A stretch of 64,000 nucleotides of DNA from Metellina segmentata (Eukaryota > Arthropoda > Arachnida > Araneae > Tetragnathidae): assembly GCA_947359465.1 (NCBI GenBank), contig OX375873.1, forward strand, positions 93,641,978-93,705,977. Reading direction: 5' to 3'. Positions 1-11,345 of this stretch are shown piece by piece. Within the stretch, counting starts at the first letter, position 1. Every line of letters begins with the position of its first letter. The notes beneath the pieces are model-generated. The model saw nothing but the letters and a program-made list of their open reading frames with translations, ran no database searches and was not told the origin of the DNA. The translations under genes and the position numbers were made by a program.

Positions 1-1847
1 TGAAATTTGTCATTTTTTCAAAGCCATATTAAAAATAAATATTTAGCGATTTGTTACCATCCTTTGTCTTGAGTGAAAAAAGACGATCAAATGTCTGTTA
101 ATACTTATTGTAATCATTGCTACAATTAACTTAAAAATAGAAGAAAAGCCATCAATATTGGAAAAAAAATTATATACAAATGACACTTATTTTTGGACAG
201 AGAGGATACTAAACTTTTGGTATGTGAATTTAAACTAAAGTAATTTAAATAATTAACAATTTATATCCTATAATATAGAATTTAAATTCTATAGTCTCTC
301 CTGGGGGAAATTCTTCCAACCGTAATTAATGTCTTTATTCAGTTGCTGTGTGCGTTGTGGGATAAACGATGTATTAAAATACTCAGAAATCTCATGGATA
401 TTAAGAGGATTAACCCAATTAAATCTCTCGTGTGTTTCGACAAGATATCTAGTTCAAGATTTGATCAATCTTCCTGATATATATAGCCGATATATATAGT
501 CGAAACAAAACTGTCATGTTACTCCAAAGGGAAGGGAAGATTCAAATAAGAAATATATTTGTCCCTTTCCAGAACTGGTTAAAGTTTAGAATATGTTTTA
601 GGTTCAGAAGCTGGACGCTACACGGACAATTTTCCACGGAAAATAAACCACTTGGAAAGTTAAAGTTGTCGTTGAGTATTTCGCTTTTATGAATGACGTG
701 ATATACTGTTCAGAGATCTAGTTTGTTTTGCAAAGTATTGAAATGAAATATAAAAATAAATTACACTTTCGTGAAAATGACTCGAGTAATTTATATTTCC
801 CCCATTCAGTGGGTAAAGCACTGTTATAATTTAGGTGACCTAGTTAATGTCAAACAAGTCGAATCTCGTGAGAAAAATAAAAACACTGTTGCTTAATGAA
901 GTTATCATGAGAGAGAGAGACGTGTTTTATTGAACTTATAAAGGAAGCTCATATTTATGTCTTGTTTCATATTTCTAAAGTGCCAAAAACAGAAAGTATA
1001 TTTATTTTCGAATTGAAATATCTGCGTTAAAACTCCAGCATGGATAAAGAAAGAAACTAGATTTTATATAAATCCTTCCCTTTTATGTGTTCCAGATATT
1101 ACTTTCCGAAGAAAAACAACCAAAGTAGACAGGAATCGCATAGATGTATACATGGCAGAAGTTTTTTTCGAATACTCCAAGAAACAACAATAAAAAGGAA
1201 AGCGCACCGAGATCGAGAAACACTGAAGTTGGGAAAAAATATCGACGTTAATGAGAAAGAACTTTTATCATGATCAGTTGTACCGTGTTTATTTATTATT
1301 GTTGTGCCGTTCACTTCCTTTCCTTATCACATTTGATACATTCGAAATGGTAACAAACTATTGAAAACAATAGAAAAAGCCCGATCGAAAAATGGGAAAT
1401 AATAAAGTTAGAAAACTCTTTCTCTTGAGTTTTGAGGAAGGCGATACATTCCGATGTTTTTTTTTTCTTATCGAGTGTGGCTGATGAGTGGTATATAGCG
1501 GGGAAGTCGGATGAAAAAAGGAACTCGTGTCTTATCGTAGAATTGAGCTTACTCCGATGGATTTTTTGTCAGTTCTTGAAGGAAATCAAATCAACTGGAG
1601 AAGTTATAACATTGATTTGTGCCAGAAGAAATCTGATCATTAGAGAAAACAATTTAAGTTTTCGATATTGTCAGAGAAAGCTGTACAATTTTTGCACTGC
1701 CTACGGAATACATAAAATACTTTTTCTGAGATACAACTCATTTTCCTATGCATGAAAGTTTTCAAATAATGATGGGCATCGTATTTATAGATCTCGCATC
1801 AAAATAGCCCTAGAGCTCAAAACAAACAAATCCCAAGAAAGGTAGGT
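1..1847. other. AT-rich sequence, no supported gene
   Basis: I see no coding region, RNA gene or recognisable repeat here. The open frames are short (about 60-107 codons), lack any familiar motif and are what chance gives in AT-rich DNA. There is a short GA run near 909. Confidence 0.6.
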
Positions 1848-1925
1848 AGTTAATTAAGATCGTACTGAAGCTACACAACGGGCTATTGGCGACTGTCTAT
1901 TATCAGTCAAAGAAAAAGATCCGAT
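1848..1925 (-). repeat. SINE 3' fragment
   Basis: This matches, in reverse, the 3' part of the tRNA-derived SINE that is complete at 22607-22925. The diagnostic words are a TTAATTAA tail, 'ACACAACGGGCTATTGGCGA' and 'AAGATCCGA'. The tRNA-like head is missing. A further scrap of the same family ('AAGATCCGAGGACA' followed by a 'CTCGTAATTTTGAACCACG' word) lies at 2378-2415. Confidence 0.7.
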
Positions 1926-2377
1926 CTTCATAGGTGGACCACAGGGAAACGATAATTTGTCAAAGGAAGGTGTCGATGAGCCATTGTCTGCTACTGACTC
2001 AATGATGTTTCTTTAACTTTACTCGATTAGAAAAATCTTGATAAGAAAACATAGACCGTTCTTCCGGTTTACCCTTAGTATCGTGGAAATCGTCCCAGAA
2101 AGATCTATCGCTCTTAATTGCGACCGTCGTATTCAGACAGAGCTCGTCGCTTTTTCAATAGCCATCTGAGGTGTCTTACATTTTGCTGTGGTCACAAGAT
2201 TCATCTTGTTCTCCTAGAATGCCAGTCTGACCTGGCCTCCCCAGTACACATTTTCGAATACCTGTGTTGTCTCGAGACGACCTGTTTTCTGAACCTCTTT
2301 TGATGTTTGACTGTGCGGGTGAATGGACTTGTAGATCTGGTCTAGCTGGAGTTAGACGTAGAGATTAGTAACAACAA

Positions 2378-2415
2378 GATCCGAGGACACCTCGTAATTT
2401 TGAACCACGAAGCTA
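2378..2415 (-). repeat. SINE fragment
   Basis: A short internal piece of the same SINE family, minus orientation, recognised by 'CTCGTAATTTTGAACCACG'. Only about 38 bases are convincing. Confidence 0.55.
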
Positions 2416-2848
2416 ATAAAGTTATGATTGAGAAATACTTCAAGGAGAGTTGAAAGAACATAAATGTAACATATCCTCTTATTAGCAACCCTCTTGATGG
2501 TGTATCGTTCCGTAAAAAACTGCATTATTGTGTCCGATCTCTGGTGTAAAAACCAAAATGTCACTAATTATGGGCAAGGGGACACTTTGTTCATCCCAAT
2601 TTGATCTTCATTACCTTAGAGAAATAGAGCAGTTCTATGTAGAAGATACCTATATCATATCATTTGCAACACGTCAGACTTTGATGGAAGAGGTATCACG
2701 ACAAAACCATTGGAGGATTAATATCCGTTTAGAACTCTATCTTTAACTAGATGACCCCTGGGCTCAAATTTATACTTATATCAATTGAAGGTAGATATCG
2801 TGACACTTTTCATAATTCTATTTTTATCCATTTATAATCAATCTAATC

Positions 2849-3820
2849 CAGGGCTCGAAATACCCGGGTGCACAGGTGCACTGTACACATGAAAATAAAA
2901 TTGTGCACCTAATTTTTTCCCACTAGGTGCACCTAACGTTAAAAAAAGGGGGGGAAACGTGTTTTATGTTATTTTGATGTTTGAACAAAATATTAGTATC
3001 GACCTCTCTTGCTCTAAAGCAGTGTTTCCCAAAGTGTGGTACGGGAAGAGTTTGGTAGGGGTAAGCGTTGCACCGGAGTTTGGTGGATATATGCACTGCA
3101 CTGTGCTTAGCTGCGCCTTACGCTCTCATGAGTCAAGTCAAGACAGTCTTGTGAGGCGTGAGATGGTCCGGAGTGACACGGCGGAAATATACCACACTTT
3201 GTTACCGAAACAACTTATTTCGTTAACCCTCCGTAAGGGCGCATCCGGCCTGACATATTTTATTATGAATAATTTTATTTCTCTTTTCTTATTATTTTGT
3301 GTATGTCACAAAAAAAGAAAGAAAAAACACATTTTGATTGTTTTTAAAATACATCCATTTTTTTGACGAGGGGTACTCAGCGTTACGAAAATTATAGAAG
3401 GGGTACACATATGTCAAAATTTTGGGAAACACTGCTCTAAAGGAACGTAATTAAAATTCCTAAATACACACTATGCGAAAACAAAATCGCTGGGCCATAA
3501 CGGGTTTATACAGGAGGAAGGTTTACTTGTGTCACTGCCACCAGAAGTTTCCGATGATCGAAACATTTTTCAGATGGCTCTGTTGAAGCGACTGTCGCGA
3601 CAGCCGTGAGAAGGGAGAATTTAGGTGCTTAAATATTTTTATTTACCATCTACTTCTTACCTATTTAAGCATACCCAACTAATAAAGTAGTTTATATTAC
3701 ATTAATGCTCATATATTACGTTCTTTTTTAAATATGCACCTAAAATATAACCTGTGCACCTAATTTAAAAACTTAGGTGCACAAGGTGCACCTGTATTAA
3801 AAAATCTATTTCGAGGCCTG
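2849..3820. mobile_element. Non-autonomous hAT element, copy 1 (split by a nested insertion)
   Basis: The element starts CAGGGCTCGAAAT and ends with the complement of CAGGCCTCGAAAT, giving inverted ends of about 13 bp beginning with the hAT-typical CAG. It is flanked by ATCTAATC (2841-2848) and GTCTAATC (3821-3828), an 8-bp target duplication with one mismatch, the length expected of hAT. Both ends carry several copies of the word GTGCACCTAA or its complement, likely subterminal transposase-binding repeats. A second copy in opposite orientation lies at 18894-19441 and lacks the 415-bp insertion at 3020-3434. No transposase is encoded. The superfamily call rests on TIR and duplication length, not on a protein. 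Confidence 0.85.
3020..3434. mobile_element. Nested hAT MITE with perfect 8-bp target duplication
   Basis: This begins CAGTGTTTCCCAAA and ends with the complement of the same 14 bases. It is flanked by identical CTCTAAAG at 3012-3019 and 3435-3442. It sits inside the hAT copy at 2849-3820. The sister copy near 19268 has the unoccupied site with only one such word (one mismatch), so insertion happened after the two copies separated. A 135-codon open frame running through it (2959-3366) crosses the element boundary and is not a gene. Confidence 0.9.
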
Positions 3821-4209
3821 GTCTAATCATTTATATGTACATTTCACGCTTCCAAATGGAATAAAATTAGACAAACGTTACATAGCACCCTTCCGTGCAA
3901 TTCTTACAGGGGTTAATTTGTATATCCAATACAATGTGGGGCAAAAAGTTCATACCTCAGTCATGTCTCCACAATTTGTATCGTGACGTCCACGTCAACT
4001 ACATAACATTAATTTGAAAAGAAATTTGGTATAGTTTAGAATCTAATTCCATTTTCACATTTGCTCACATTTTCTTTCTTAAACTGATTTTACACTGTCC
4101 TTTGTCATCCAAAATCTGAAGAATTTCATTAGAGCGTAGAGCTCTTTTGAGTGTTTTTTAACAGTATCACAGCTCCATAGCTCAAATCAAGCTCATTAGG
4201 CGAATCAAA

Positions 4210-4347
4210 TTGAAGCTTAATTCAAATAGGAAGCACAAGGCTTAATGCGACACACACATACCAATCAGAGCGTTTTCATCGCTAGCACCGGCACCTGTGA
4301 TTGGTCTGCGCATGTCGCTTTGCATTTTCTATTTGAATTCAGCTTTA
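4210..4347. repeat. Short foldback MITE-like element
   Basis: Two arms of about 60 bases are inverted copies: the left arm begins near TGAAGCTTAATTCAAATAG and the right arm, complemented, reads TAAAGCTGAATTCAAATAG. The inner parts also pair (GCTAGCGATGAAAACGC against the left GCGTTTTCATCGCTAGC). It would fold into one long hairpin. No target duplication could be fixed, so the superfamily is unknown. Confidence 0.6.
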
Positions 4348-5737
4348 GCGACGGTTGACATGGATTGTATCAGTTTGTTTACCTTCTTTAAATAATGGCT
4401 ATCCCTGTGTTACGTACGTTGGTGAAATATATATTTAGAAATTTCATTAGTAGCTAAAAGAGGAAACTATAACGTAAAATCTGATGTCTCTCATATTGAG
4501 ACTGAAATCTAAGATATAGCTGAAATAATAGGTGATACCGAAATCCAAAATTTCATATAATCAGCTGTTTTAATTAGTATGAACAGCGTTTTAGCTTTGA
4601 TTTGATTCATAGTTAAATCACTTTTAAAATGTTGCAAAGATCTACTCAATGCCTATTAAAGAACCAAACGGAAATCTCAGGAAAAACCTGATATGCAAAC
4701 GCTGGTAACCAAAGTTTTTTAACGCAAAAAAAAAACTTCTAAAACAAAATCACGTCACGGAAAGTTTTTCACATTAAGAACAAAAAGAAAGTTCAAAGGA
4801 TGAAAAGTCAGTCTTATAAAAGATGCATAATAGCATCATTAGTTTCTTCCTGATTAAGTTTCACGAACGTCAGATTAGTTTGTAGAAAATACCTTCATCA
4901 CGAATATGTAGACATATTCGTTACAAACCCAACAGCCAAAGATTCTTAGGATAAGACTTATCTTCCGTTAAGGCTCCCCCAAAGTTATTTCCTCCGTTGC
5001 TAAACAGTTCCGTTCTTACAGCATCTCAAGAAGAATTTTAAGCCGAGTGTCACGGTCTGGGGAGATAAAACAGGCTTCATCCAGTTTCGGATAGTGATAA
5101 GGCCGAATCTGTAGAGCTACATGCCAATTACTTGGCATATTAATCTTCGTTTGAAGTATGCGGAATGGTTTTTCAATGCAGATTAGCTGACTTCCTTTAC
5201 AATACGGAAACGGTGGGCTCTGCTATTCATTTAGGAAAGGTGTAGTCCATCTGATAACTGTTGTGACTAATTTGGTTATGAATTTCATCCAAGGGAATTC
5301 AGATTAGTGGTTTCGCATTAATTCAAGGATGGATATAGATGCGATTATTATTAGATTATTTGTTTAAAAAAAAAGGCGATAGCTATAAAAAAGCATTTTG
5401 TGGGTATTGACTTTTCTTCAGGCATTTAAAGAAGTCTTCAATAAATTTTATAGATTATATAATTATAAAATATAATCAAGTATGCTTTGAAAAAAGCATG
5501 AACGTATCCGCATCAAATTATATTACGAATTCCATTTAACTTGATTTTGTGTTCATCTACAAATGTTTTGAAAAGTAAATAATACGAGACATAAAATGTG
5601 TTCAAGAAGATTAATTTATAAAAATCATTCCTCAAGGACCGTTTGTAAGTGATAAATATGGTGCCCGGTTGAAATTTAGCGGTTTAACAACCGAATGTCG
5701 GCGTGTTTGAAACTCTTTCCAACCAAAAATCATCTTG
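4348..5737. other. AT-rich sequence, no supported gene
   Basis: Nothing recognisable except a short hairpin at about 4901-4921 (CGAATATG and its complement CATATTCG around a short loop). No open frame with a known motif. Confidence 0.5.
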
Positions 5738-5966
5738 TACGTGGTGGCTCGTATCTATTTAAATCTGTCATTGTCTAAAATGCCCTCTTGTTGGAGAGGT
5801 GTGGAAGTATGGAGAGTGGGTGAAAGTTCGGGTGTTCACCTCGTCATCTGATAGTAACTCTAAATTACGAGGTGCTATTCTCGAATACCATTCGGGATTG
5901 ATTCCTGATCTTCACCAATTGCTTGTTGTGTTACACACCTGTGCGACGTCAATTCAACGCAATAAC
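5738..5966 (+). repeat. SINE copy, 3' two thirds
   Basis: Diverged plus-strand copy of the SINE at 22607-22925. It keeps the body words GGTGTGGAAGTATGGAGAGT, CACCTCGTCA, TAAATTACGAGGTGCT and the GTTGTGTTACAC / GACGTCAATT tail. The tRNA-like head with pol III boxes is not recognisable. Confidence 0.65.
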
Positions 5967-6217
5967 TAGCGATGTAAAATCTTGTGTTTCAGCTCAGTTA
6001 TATTTCAGATACTTATCGTCCAATCTATTGTTATGATATATTTTCAAATTTTTAAATAGATATTCAAAAATGTATAGCATAAAAAACACTTTAATCATAA
6101 TGAACGAAAAGAGATAAGAACCATTAATACATAAATATTCTTACACTAAACGCTTTTCCTTCTAGACCCCTACAATCTAAATCACATAATTGTGGAGATT
6201 TTAGTGAAATATTTATA

Positions 6218-6626
6218 TACATATACTGCTGTTTGTAAAAACTGCAACATCATTAAGGAGTCATCAGAATTAAATGAAATTTAATACACAAACGGCTTGT
6301 ATTAGTATAAATAAATGAATAAATTTTCAAAGCAAAAAAACAATATTAAGTTTCCGAAATCAGTATTTGGTGTAGCCACCACGCGCAGCAATAAGTAAAC
6401 TAAATAATAAAACATAACCATGCACTATTTTCAACGTCCCGCTACAGCCCTCTATTCATACTCTTTTAGCATCAGTTCAGAGGGCGCTGCTCACACCACG
6501 CATGCATGGTGGCTCTGAAACTTTACTACTTTGCATAACATCCTATAATTCACATTTGCTGCAAATTTCATTTCATTCGGATGATTTCTTCATGGTGTTG
6601 CATTTTTTACAAACAGCAGTGTGTAT
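6218..6626. mobile_element. Tc1/mariner-like MITE
   Basis: The ends are inverted repeats of about 45 bases sharing ACTGCTGTTTGTAAAAA, then GCAACA and a run of further matches. The outermost bases next to the TIRs read TA-rich, compatible with a TA target. Inside, around 6365-6395, a short stretch resembles the decayed tail of a Tc1-type transposase, but no frame survives. Superfamily is a probable call. Confidence 0.55.
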
Positions 6627-6849
6627 ACAGAATGGAACTTAGCCTTTCATTTTCAGTGTCTAATAAGTCAAACTAGGGAGCCCGCCACCGGTTCGCTAAT
6701 GCTCGCCAAACCCCGGAGGATTGCCTTGCAATCCTCATTTGTTCGCTGCGCGAACAATGAAGTTTGCTTTGAAGTTGCAATTTGTTTGCTCGCATCAATG
6801 AAGACATTGTATACAAAATATGTTATTCCAAAAAAAAATATTTTTAAAA

Positions 6850-7694
6850 CTAGAGGGCTCCGCCCCTTGCTCGTTATTGCTCGTCAACCCCCGATGATTG
6901 TTACGCAATCATACTTATTTTGCTATGCGAACTATACATTTCAACAATGAGGGGGAGGGTATTGCTTCACAATCCATCCCCATATGAATCGCTGCTGGAT
7001 AAATCCCGGACCTCTAGTATACGACGTTAATTAACGGTTCTGTTCCCTTAAAATTGCGATATTTATCGCATGCAACCGAGTAACAGAAAATTGCCTTCTT
7101 TTTTTGCGAGATTAGCGGATCCGTATATAAGCCGACCCAAGTACTTTAGCTTTAGAAAACGTTCCAAAAATTATCGGCTTACAAGCAGAAATCTACTGCA
7201 AATAAAAACAAAATGTTTAAAAAAATGTCAAGAAAAAACTTATTATTTCCACATAAACGGGAAATATCTTAGCATAACATCTTGTTAATATTCAAAAGGA
7301 AATCTCATCATCATTTTAAATGCTTTAGCTAATCCGAGTTGTTAGTTGTAATAGTACTTCTTAATATTTTCATATTCGACTGTTGCTATGGAAAGGGCTA
7401 CAGTATTTCCGGTTCTTCGACATTGCAAACTCTCTAGCGCGTACTCTCAAATTTTATGAATGAATGAATTAAAAAATGTAACTATTTATCTTCTGCGCGT
7501 GCTCCAAATTCATTAGCCCGTGAAACCACAAGACTCTCTATCACGTGACTCGCTATTACCAATCACAAAGCGAATAAACCTGAAAAAGATTGAACATTTT
7601 TTTTATAATAGAAAGATATAATTTTTTTTTTATAATAGAAAGATATAATTTTTTTTATAATAGAAAGATATAATTTTTTTTTATGATAGAAAGA
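6850..7694 (-). mobile_element. Non-autonomous Helitron, family 3, nested in family 1
   Basis: On the minus strand the 3' end is CTAG at 6850-6853, preceded by a GC-rich hairpin (GGGGCGGAGCCCTCTAG region), and the 5' end is TCTTTCTATTATAAAA near 7694. The flanking bases are A and T, as Helitrons require, and family-1 sequence continues on both sides. It matches 59113-60618 along its length except for the 743-bp insertion there. The 5' end is present in about four tandem copies of roughly 26-30 bp (7595-7694). An internal piece at about 7010-7037 is the tail of the local SINE family. Confidence 0.75.
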
Positions 7695-7700
7695 TATAAT
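7595..7700. repeat. Tandem copies of a Helitron 5' terminus
   Basis: About four units of roughly 26-30 bp with core TATAATAGAAAGATATAA and a variable T run. On the minus strand each unit contains the family-3 Helitron start TCTTTCTATTATA. Confidence 0.8.
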
Positions 7701-8003
7701 TTTGTTGTATTATAGAAAAGTTATAAAGTACCTCTGGAATCAGAACTCGAATAATTTCGAATTCAAATGAAAACTTTGAGCAAATTTTGATTCGAAATGT
7801 GAGAGCTGCTTTGGAAATAAAATACCCATCATGTCGTTTCTATGCTGCAACAGCTCGACAAATATTAATTTTTTTTCAATAAAATTTCATCCGATAACGA
7901 TATAAATTCAATTGTGGCGCGAGGCTTCGTGGTAAACAAAGAATCATACAGTGTGGCCGAAACTCGATAACAAATAACGTCTTTCTTGCGTGCTACGTAA
8001 GAG

Positions 8004-8006
<3 letters not shown>

Positions 8007-8034
<28 letters not shown>
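8007..8034. repeat. (TA)n microsatellite
   Basis: An uninterrupted TA run of 28 bases. It lies a few bases inside the 5' end of the family-1 Helitron and is an expansion of the short ATATAT seen there in the other copies. Confidence 0.95.
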
Positions 8035-8038
<4 letters not shown>

Positions 8039-8040
8039 GA

Positions 8041-8927
8041 TTAGTGCTTTAAACTACTATTGGAGTTAGTAATTCAATCAGCAGTCAAGGCCCATTGATT
8101 CAGGAATTTGGATGGATTAATCACTCTAAAAGTATCAGTTTTACTCGTAATTTTTATGCTTACGCATCTATCAAATATAGTTTTTTTCTATTTTTAATCG
8201 AAAAAGGTTATATATTTTGTTTCTATATGAAGTAGGTAACATGCAGTTTGTTGCAATAAAGCATAAGGTGTAACGAATAATACCAAAACTTATCGCATTA
8301 TATAGTATGGAATTATTTCAATTACTAATTATTTACGCATTCATTAACTTCAATAAATTTAACTGTAATTTTTAACTGGTATGAGAGGTATTTTTCTGTC
8401 ATACTAAATGCGGGTGATGGTAATGTTTATCAGTCGTAACTAACGCGTTTCCTGTAAGTATTCCGAACATGATGACAGTTTGTTTATCGAATACGATTTC
8501 AGTACATCGCCAATAAGAATTGCAAAAATTAAATTCCGAACTGATATACACTAGTTGTATTTCAACTCTAACTCGGAATAAACGCCAAACAATGCCAAAA
8601 CAGCGATACAATACATTTAGGGTAACACCATGAATATCATGCCACACTATTTGGATAACGAATGTAAAATCTTACCTTTTCGTCTGGCTTGTTTGCACTG
8701 AAAATACCTCTTATACTTATATGCATATACTAACAGGACGAAAGTAAACATAAAAGTAAATGCAGGAAAATATTTTGAACATGGTGGTGCACATTTGTTT
8801 TTTTTTTGTTTTTGTTTAATACTACATTTCAGGAGTTAGTTCGCTAAACTGAAATATGTACTGAAAGCTTCTGATTTATAAAAATATATATCGAGGCATG
8901 TCTTGAATATTTACGGTAAATTGGTAA
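8041..8927. other. No supported gene
   Basis: AT-rich sequence with an 82-codon minus-strand open frame (8399-8647) that has no recognisable motif. I see no repeat boundary. Confidence 0.5.
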
Positions 8928-9018
8928 ATTAACGAAGCACTGGAGTAACACAACGGGATATTAGCGACGTTCCGTTATCAATCGTGAAGATAAAATTTCG
9001 AGGACAAACCTCATAATT
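8928..9018 (-). repeat. SINE 3' fragment
   Basis: Reverse copy of the SINE tail and lower body: ATTAACGAAGCACTGGAGTA, ACACAACGGGATATTAGCGA, then GAGGACAAACCTCATAATTT. It passes directly into the 51-bp tandem repeat. Confidence 0.7.
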
Positions 9019-9151
9019 TATCATCTGTAACAGTTTATTATTGTTCATAATACTCATAACTTTAAAAATAATCATCTGTAACAGTTTATTATTGTTCATA
9101 ATACTCATAACTTTAAAAATAATCATCTGTAACAGTTTATTATTGTTCAAA
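9018..9151. repeat. 51-bp tandem repeat
   Basis: A 51-bp unit beginning ATCATCTGTAACAGTTTATT is repeated about 2.6 times with almost no divergence. Because 51 is a multiple of three, open frames on both strands show a 17-residue repeat, but these frames have no other support and I do not call a gene. Confidence 0.9.
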
Positions 9152-9724
9152 AAAGTTACAAAAATGATTGCATTAAAACCAAAACTGAAAATTGAAGTGC
9201 TTAGTGTGAATAATTTGAAATTATTTCTTGTTGAATCATATCATGATTGTTGCATTTTCGTGTTTGAAATGTAGCTAGCTCATTTTCTTATATTTAATAC
9301 GTGTGAGGAGAAAATCATTTTCAACTTTCGTGATTAATTACATAAAGATTTAAATACAAGTTAAATAATACTTCCCGAACATGATTTGGGGCGACGACAA
9401 AATGGATGATTCCTGTGAAGTTCATTTTGTCGTCAAGGAATCAATACGATAACTTAAGTACATAAACGAGCACAATATGCGTTTCTAATTTCCTACAATC
9501 AGTATCGATTTAGTCTCCCCACATTTAATGTCTTCTATTCCAAGTAAGGAAACACAAGCTCTTTACGGTATAACGTAAATGTTTAATTACCCATAAAAGC
9601 TTTTGATGATGAATATTTAATGGGAAAAAATCATATTCCCTAGAAAGATGCTTAAATGCGGACTGCGTAAATTGTTCCACATGAATGATTAAAATTGTAA
9701 TAAATCAATTTTTTTTATTTAGGA
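9152..9724. other. No supported gene
   Basis: AT-rich; no repeat or coding signal that I can support, apart from a short inverted pair near 9397-9437 (CATTTTGTCGTC and its complement). Confidence 0.5.
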
Positions 9725-10229
9725 CTAGCAAAATACCCGACCTTACTCGGTTTGAATTGGTTTACTCTAGATTGAAGAGATAATCAAAATATATAATGAC
9801 TTACGTTTTTTGTAGAATAAAAATTTATTTTAACACCTTTCGCCATCTTTATATTTTCTACAACTTACTTTGGACACAAATCCTACACATGCATATCCAT
9901 TCATGTTATACATTTAACATACATCGCACAATTGCTGTATGACAAAGCTACAAAATGACGAAAGGTGATACTAAGGTTACTACTATAAAAGACGATTTTG
10001 AGGGAGACTTGGAATTCCCTTTCTTAAGTTCTTTTCATGTTCAACTCAATTAATTAAAATTACGATTTACGGCGAGTGCTCTCGCACTCATAGTCAACAA
10101 AACAATATTTTTTTACTTGTGGCACTCTTGCCTCCGGTATGCGACATTGTGAAATTTTGCAATCTTCTCCTGTCATTATTACAACGAATTTTTTAATGTT
10201 GGAAAAAGTTGTAGTTTGGATTTTTAAAC

Positions 10230-10335
10230 ATTAGTATTCTTTCAATAACGACATTATTCTTTAAATAACGGCATTATTCTTTAAATAACTGCATTATTCT
10301 TCAAATAACGGCAATATTCGTTCAATAATGGCATA
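10230..10335. repeat. 22-bp tandem repeat inside Helitron family 2
   Basis: About four to five units around ATTCTTTAAATAACGGCATT. Only weakly diverged. Confidence 0.8.
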
Positions 10336-11192
10336 ACTACACTTAAAATTTACTGAAAATTTATACTGACTTACCTAACATTTTTAAGTCTAATACTTTG
10401 TGGTGCTGTTGCGTGTGATGAGAAGGAAAACACATGTATTAAAATAATAAATATTTAAAACAGGAAACAAAACAAAATAAAAGATGTCGCAAAAAATTGT
10501 TCTAAAGATATTAATTTGTGATTCAATTTTATATCTTGATCTCGCACAGTTGCCACTACTTACAACTAAAAGTGTACAAAATTTAGAAATGTGAAATTAA
10601 TTCAGAGCGAAAGAATCAGAAAAAATATATCTGCTCGCGCGATCTTGTTCATTCTCGTTTCGTTGAAAAATATCGTCTGTCCCAAATATTCGGAAATCGT
10701 TTTCATTGCGCAAAGAATAAAAATAAGACTCGAAATAAATGAAGTATCAGAACTAAAATTTCACCATAAAATTTTTTTTTTTGAAAAATAATTGGTTTTC
10801 AGCATTACTGGTAAAGCAAATAAAAGTAATCGTAATACTCAAACTACATTCCGATTTTTCGAAAACTATCAAATTGTGGATGATTTAAGTATACTTACTC
10901 AGGTGTTCTAGCATGAAACTCTTCTAAATATAATAATAAAAAAATGTTTAATATTGCATTCACTAAACTAATTAATAATGTATTAAATAAAACACATTGT
11001 AATCAAATATCTGGAACACAATTGATGTGATGTCTACACAAACACACAAACACAAAGTCGAGCAAAGAACAGAAAGACGGACAGACAGACTTTCGCAACC
11101 AATGCCACTCACTAAATGAAGATAAGTACTCACTGTATGCAAATTTCCATGAAAATATCTTAAACCGCGTGGACGTGTATAGGGCACAACAT

Positions 11193-11230
<38 letters not shown>
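11193..11230. repeat. (CAGA)n microsatellite
   Basis: About nine CAGA units; a shorter run is at 11071-11090. The equivalent zone in the sister copy (27785-27835) has scattered CTGT words. Confidence 0.95.
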
Positions 11231-11231
<1 letters not shown>

Positions 11232-11345
11232 CCAAACGAGAAAAAGGCGGATTCGGCATCAGAAGGGTCCAAAACGGATAGAAAACTTGAAATGGGTCGA
11301 AAATATTGAATGTACAAACAAACACTCCATTCTTATTTATATAGA

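Larger units (their letters stand above)
6673..8040 (-). mobile_element. Non-autonomous Helitron, family 1, interrupted
   Basis: Read on the minus strand it starts at 8040 with TC (TCTATGTATATATATA, then the (AT)n run and AATTCTCTTACGTAGC) and ends at 6673 with CTAG, between a host A and T. The 3' end carries the GC-rich words seen in the other family-1 copies (GGAGGATTGC, GCTCGCC, GTTCGCTGCGCGAAC). It matches 41468-42115 and 50546-51195. The element is split by another Helitron at 6850-7694. It encodes no Rep/helicase, so it depended on an autonomous partner. Family recognition is from termini and copy comparison. Confidence 0.75.
9725..11345 (-). mobile_element. Non-autonomous Helitron, family 2, long copy
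   Basis: On the minus strand the element begins TCTATATAAATAAGAATG at 11345 and ends GTCGGGTATTTTGCTAG at 9725, between a host A and T. Just before the CTAG is a small hairpin (CCGA...TCGG), the usual Helitron 3' signal. It matches the shorter plus-strand copy at 27671-28519 near both ends. The interior contains a (CAGA)n run and a 22-bp repeat. No Rep or helicase motif is present, so it is non-autonomous. Confidence 0.8.

Noticed and set aside
8929..9274. Open frames on both strands with a 17-residue repeat
   Set aside because: They reflect the 51-bp tandem repeat, whose length is a multiple of three; no other coding evidence.
10972..11325. Two minus-strand open frames of 104 and 117 codons with runs of CLSV residues
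   Set aside because: They are the translation of the (CAGA)n microsatellite and flanking Helitron sequence.
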